NCBI GenBank assembly: GCA_946699065.1
Contig: CAMPDV010000017.1
Span: 930,001-994,000, forward strand
DNA length: 64,000 bases
Source of the DNA: Loxodes magnus
Lineage: Eukaryota; Ciliophora; Karyorelictea; Loxodida; Loxodidae
Reading direction: 5' to 3'
The position numbers were made by a program, and so were the translations under genes. Of this stretch, positions 60,745 through 64,000 are shown one piece after another. Each line of letters starts with the position of its first letter. The first letter of the stretch is position 1. The notes below the pieces were generated by a model that worked only from the letters and a program-made list of their open reading frames with translations, did not search any database and was not told where the DNA came from.

Positions 60745-63700
60745 TCATGCCCACTAAGATGCAAAAAAGTATCCGTTAATGTTGAACTCTATTACATTAG
60801 GCTAGGATTTAGTTTCTGGTAATTTAAATCCTAGAGATTTTTTTCTTTATTATAGCGTATTGAAATCGCTTAAATTAACAAAAGATCCATTTGCGCTATT
60901 TGTGTCAATATATATTCAACCATACTTTTTATGATACTGAATTTAGCCATGCTTTGATGAAATATCACGACCCTTTAAAAAAATATCCTATTGCTCTGAA
61001 CCTATATAAAAAACGTTATTTTAACTATCTGCTATAAAATTTTTATTATCTTAAGACACGGATTTTTATGTTAAAGGATATTTGTATATTTTTAGTTTAA
61101 TTTATGGGCAATTATCTTTAGTAATTACTTCTCCCTCTAACTCCCTAAGTCTCTGCTCACATAAGCCAGATTTATTCGGTATCGGCCATTTGAATTTAAT
61201 TTATTACATAAGATTGCTCTAATCAAAAATTACTGTATTACCTTAATAAGTTTCTATTTGCTAGTTTTTTTCTACTAAATTATTTGTTTAGTTAATATTG
61301 CAAGAAGATTATTAATTGGATTGATTATTTCTTGCATTCATTTCTTTTGTTATTAAACCATTTCCATTTAATTTTTTTAAAATCTTCTTTTAGTAGCTAT
61401 CAACCATTCCGTGCTGAATGTATTTTAAACTTAGCAATTCTTCTTGATTTTAACTAGTGTAATTTTTAACTACATTGCTTGTATTAGAAACTCTAATTAA
61501 TTAGTCTGAATATTAATCTAAATTTGATAAGTCGATATCATTTCCAACAATGCATTCTTCAACTACAATAGAATATGATTAAGCGAATTCTAGCACAGTT
61601 CCCTTTTAGAGCAAGCAAGAATGTTGTCTTATTCTTAAACTTGTACCTTGAATACTTCCTAGATCTCTTATGAAAAACGCATTCTCTGTTTTTGCAAAAT
61701 AAATTTAAGCTTAATATGTCGAAATTCCTAAGGCTTTTACAAAAAAGGTTATATCATTTTTGGGTTACTGTGATAGTTCTTAGCGTCCAAAGTTAACTTT
61801 ACCATTTTTTTTTAAACCGTCCACTAATCCATATTCATCGATAATTCACTCTTTTTATGAAAGCTATTTTTCATATTCTTTCATTTCTTTTTTTTCTCCA
61901 TAAATTCCTATATTTTAAATAAAAAGGACTGGATTAAATACTTAATCATTTTTTAATTTTTCTTTTCTAAATTAATATTTGGCTGATAAATTTAATAGAT
62001 CTTATTTTAGCTAGTATTAGTTTCATAAGTTTGCAAAGAAATTATTAATATCAGACCAGCTAATTATGCATTTACTTTCTTCATTGTCCTTTTTTATAAC
62101 ATTTAGCTTTTATTTTAAAGCTATTTTTAGTCCTTCTTGCTTGCTTGTAATTAGATCGTTAGATTAGTATTATCTCACAAAATTCAAGAATGATTGGAAA
62201 AATTATCCAAAATCTACAAAGCTATTTTCAAGTAGCTCGTAATTCTTTTCTGAAAATTCCATAGCGACTTTGTCAGTTATGAATTTTTAATTTTCCTTTC
62301 ATGGATTCATAAAATCTAAAAGTTATTACATTTACTGTTCTCCTTTTTAAAGAAAATCAATTTTCATATTATCAAATTGATTTATAAAATTCTCTTGCTG
62401 TTAAATTTTATTTTAATTCATCTCTTCTTAGACAAAAAAATTTAAGTTTTGTACATTTTACTAAAAGTTTCATTGGTCTTACTAGAAGATATCTTAGACT
62501 TATTATTATTTATAATTAACTTACTATTAAAATTATTAAAAGCTTTACTAAACTTGCTGCATGCTTTACTTGAAATTATTTTCTTGCCATTAATATTATT
62601 ATAGTTACTATTGATTCTAGACTTGACTTATACTACAGTAAATTGTTTGATATACATTTCCTATTTATTAATCCAAATTTTGTATTTATTATTAAATCTA
62701 GTTCTAGCCCATATACAAATTCTGGTTTTGCATAGTTTAGGACATGCTTTAGATAGTCGACAAAATTTACTTTATGCTTTGAAAAATCTAATTATAATAT
62801 ACTGACTGATTCTGAATCCATTGCTAGTTCGATACAAACACATTAGTCATTTGATATATATTTGAAAGCCGATTTTGTAAGGAATAAGCCTCTTTACAGT
62901 TCAAATACTTTAATGCTTCTATAGCTTGCTAAATAGTTGTAAGAATGTTTTACTGCTATATCATTTTTATTTAACTAATAAAGATAATTAAAAAAATAAT
63001 TACACTATAAATTTTCAAATCCCATATTTAATTTACCTTTTACCTTGTAATTTTTTAACTGTAATTATCAATTATAAAGCTTTAAAAGCTTATTTAATAA
63101 AAAAATTATGATATATTTATAAAAATGCTACCTTCTAAAAGCTTGAAGATTTTAATATTTTAAGGTTTGGCAAATTTTCATCAAGAGATAGTAAAAAAGC
63201 TTAAGAATTTTATTTTTTAGAAATTAAAATTTTTGATTTAATCTTTGTGCAATATTGCTTTGTTTACCTGATAAAATATAAAAACTTCCCTTATTAATTT
63301 CCACTTTAATCATTTATAAAAATTATTATGAAAACTCTCAAAGCACTTTTTGAAATTCTAATATAATATTTTTCTTCTACTTACTAGTTATTACTTAGAA
63401 GTTTATAATTAAATTTTTTTAACCAAAATTTAAATTAAAGTTTAGAAGTAAAATGGTTTAGCTTGCAAATTTTGTTAGTGTACTTTGTAAGCTTTCATTG
63501 ACAAAGAACCTGATATAAATTTTTTTAATTTTAGAGTAGCTAATCTACCTCATTTTAAAGTTGAAGCTAATTGCTAATGAAGATTTAGATTCAGATAAAT
63601 TAGTCTTTAAATTAAGTTTATCGATTTCTAATTTTTTGCTTAATCTATTAACACTCTAAATCATATTTAGATAGAAATAATTCATATTAAAATTTAAATT

Positions 63701-64000
63701 TAAGCTACACATTTGACATTTGGTATTCACCTATTAAGCTTTATATTTTAAATTTTATAAATCTTTGCTTCTTTAATTTAGATACTTCTATCCAATTTCT
63801 ACTCTAATTCAATTATTTTATTTTTTATCCACTTTAATAAAAAGCACAAAGTTATATAATTTATTAAAGGTCTCCAAGATTTAAAATAATAATTGTAGAA
63901 AATATCCATAATTTTAAGTTATAATGCCTAGCTTTATTTAAGTAGCCTTATATTTTATAGCCTTAATTCAATTACTATTATGAAATTGAATAAGTTCAAA
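60745..64000 (-). CDS. Gln-rich coiled-coil protein with two FHA domains (5' partial)
   Basis: TGA stop 60745-60747. From an ATG at 62962-62964 the frame is open for 739 residues, with five TGA as Trp. A long Gln-rich coiled coil (MIQQQNILTTIQQAIEALKY onward) covers about the first 370. FHA domain 1 is at about 388-490 (VNFGRQELSQQ, GISTYQAQIYF, FFIRDLGSIQGT), FHA domain 2 at about 650-705 (FYIGSEQQDIFL, RDISSKHGQIQYH, NSANGSF); both show the phosphothreonine-binding GR or GS, SxxH/T-like and NG or QG pattern, with domain 1 more degenerate. Upstream, a second frame (63015 to about 63,900) also reads as coiled coil (NQLQLQNEVDQLLQNQKNLY). A 29-nt intron at 62975-63003 (starts GTAATTATTT, ends TTTATTAG) would join the two into one gene leaving the window; otherwise they are two genes 50 bp apart. 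FHA domains bind phosphothreonine peptides. Confidence 0.75.

Noticed and set aside
1-64000. tRNA or rRNA genes, telomeric repeats
   Set aside because: I searched by eye for tRNA B-box-like motifs, rRNA landmarks and telomere runs and found none I could support.

Overview
The window comes from a ciliate nuclear genome, most like a karyorelict such as Loxodes. Genes only read sensibly if TAA and TAG mean Gln and TGA means Trp inside genes but stop at their ends. Confident genes (cullin, frataxin, IFT172, adenylate cyclase, phosphodiesterase, ZNHIT1, FHA protein) all follow this rule and all end in TGA. The DNA is very AT-rich, genes stand out as islands of higher GC, and introns are tiny (17-34 nt, most often 19 nt, GT...AG). 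A standard-code reading gives only fragments. Assignment to Loxodes itself is inference.

Layout. 0-10.4 kb: a membrane-protein fragment, a Gln-rich protein, a COPI-associated-like membrane protein, ZNHIT1 (SWR1 complex), a small membrane protein and a cullin. 11.9-14 kb: a B-box/kelch protein. 15.4-18.7 kb: an adenylate cyclase with an N-terminal voltage-sensor module. 20.2-24.6 kb: a possible small secreted protein, a Gln-rich unknown protein with a 4 x 21 bp in-frame repeat, and frataxin. 26.4-28.2 kb: a cyclic-nucleotide phosphodiesterase that also starts with a voltage-sensor module. 29.4-34.6 kb: intraflagellar transport protein IFT172.

34.6-52.9 kb is an accessory region. It holds two near-identical GC-rich units (coding or RNA, unresolved), several old coiled-coil plus CCHC zinc-knuckle (Gag/ORF1-like) remnants, and an 8.9 kb element bounded by about 0.6 kb inverted repeats (37194-46116). 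Just inside its left arm the element carries a 1,059 bp inverted copy of part of a gene that lies at 52.9-56.9 kb in the same window. It also carries a kelch-type gene. A 43-44 bp motif occurs three times in the window, twice inside this element.

52.9-64 kb: that long unknown gene, a weak small ORF, an isolated WD40-repeat fragment, and a Gln-rich coiled-coil protein with two FHA domains running off the right edge.

Working together: the cyclase and the phosphodiesterase would make and destroy cAMP, both possibly under membrane-voltage control, and IFT172 builds the cilia such signals act on. Cullin and the B-box/kelch protein suggest ubiquitin-linked functions. Ordinary neighbours show no operon structure. 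Since almost any frame is open when only TGA stops, I accepted weak ORFs only when amino-acid make-up, homology or GC supported them.
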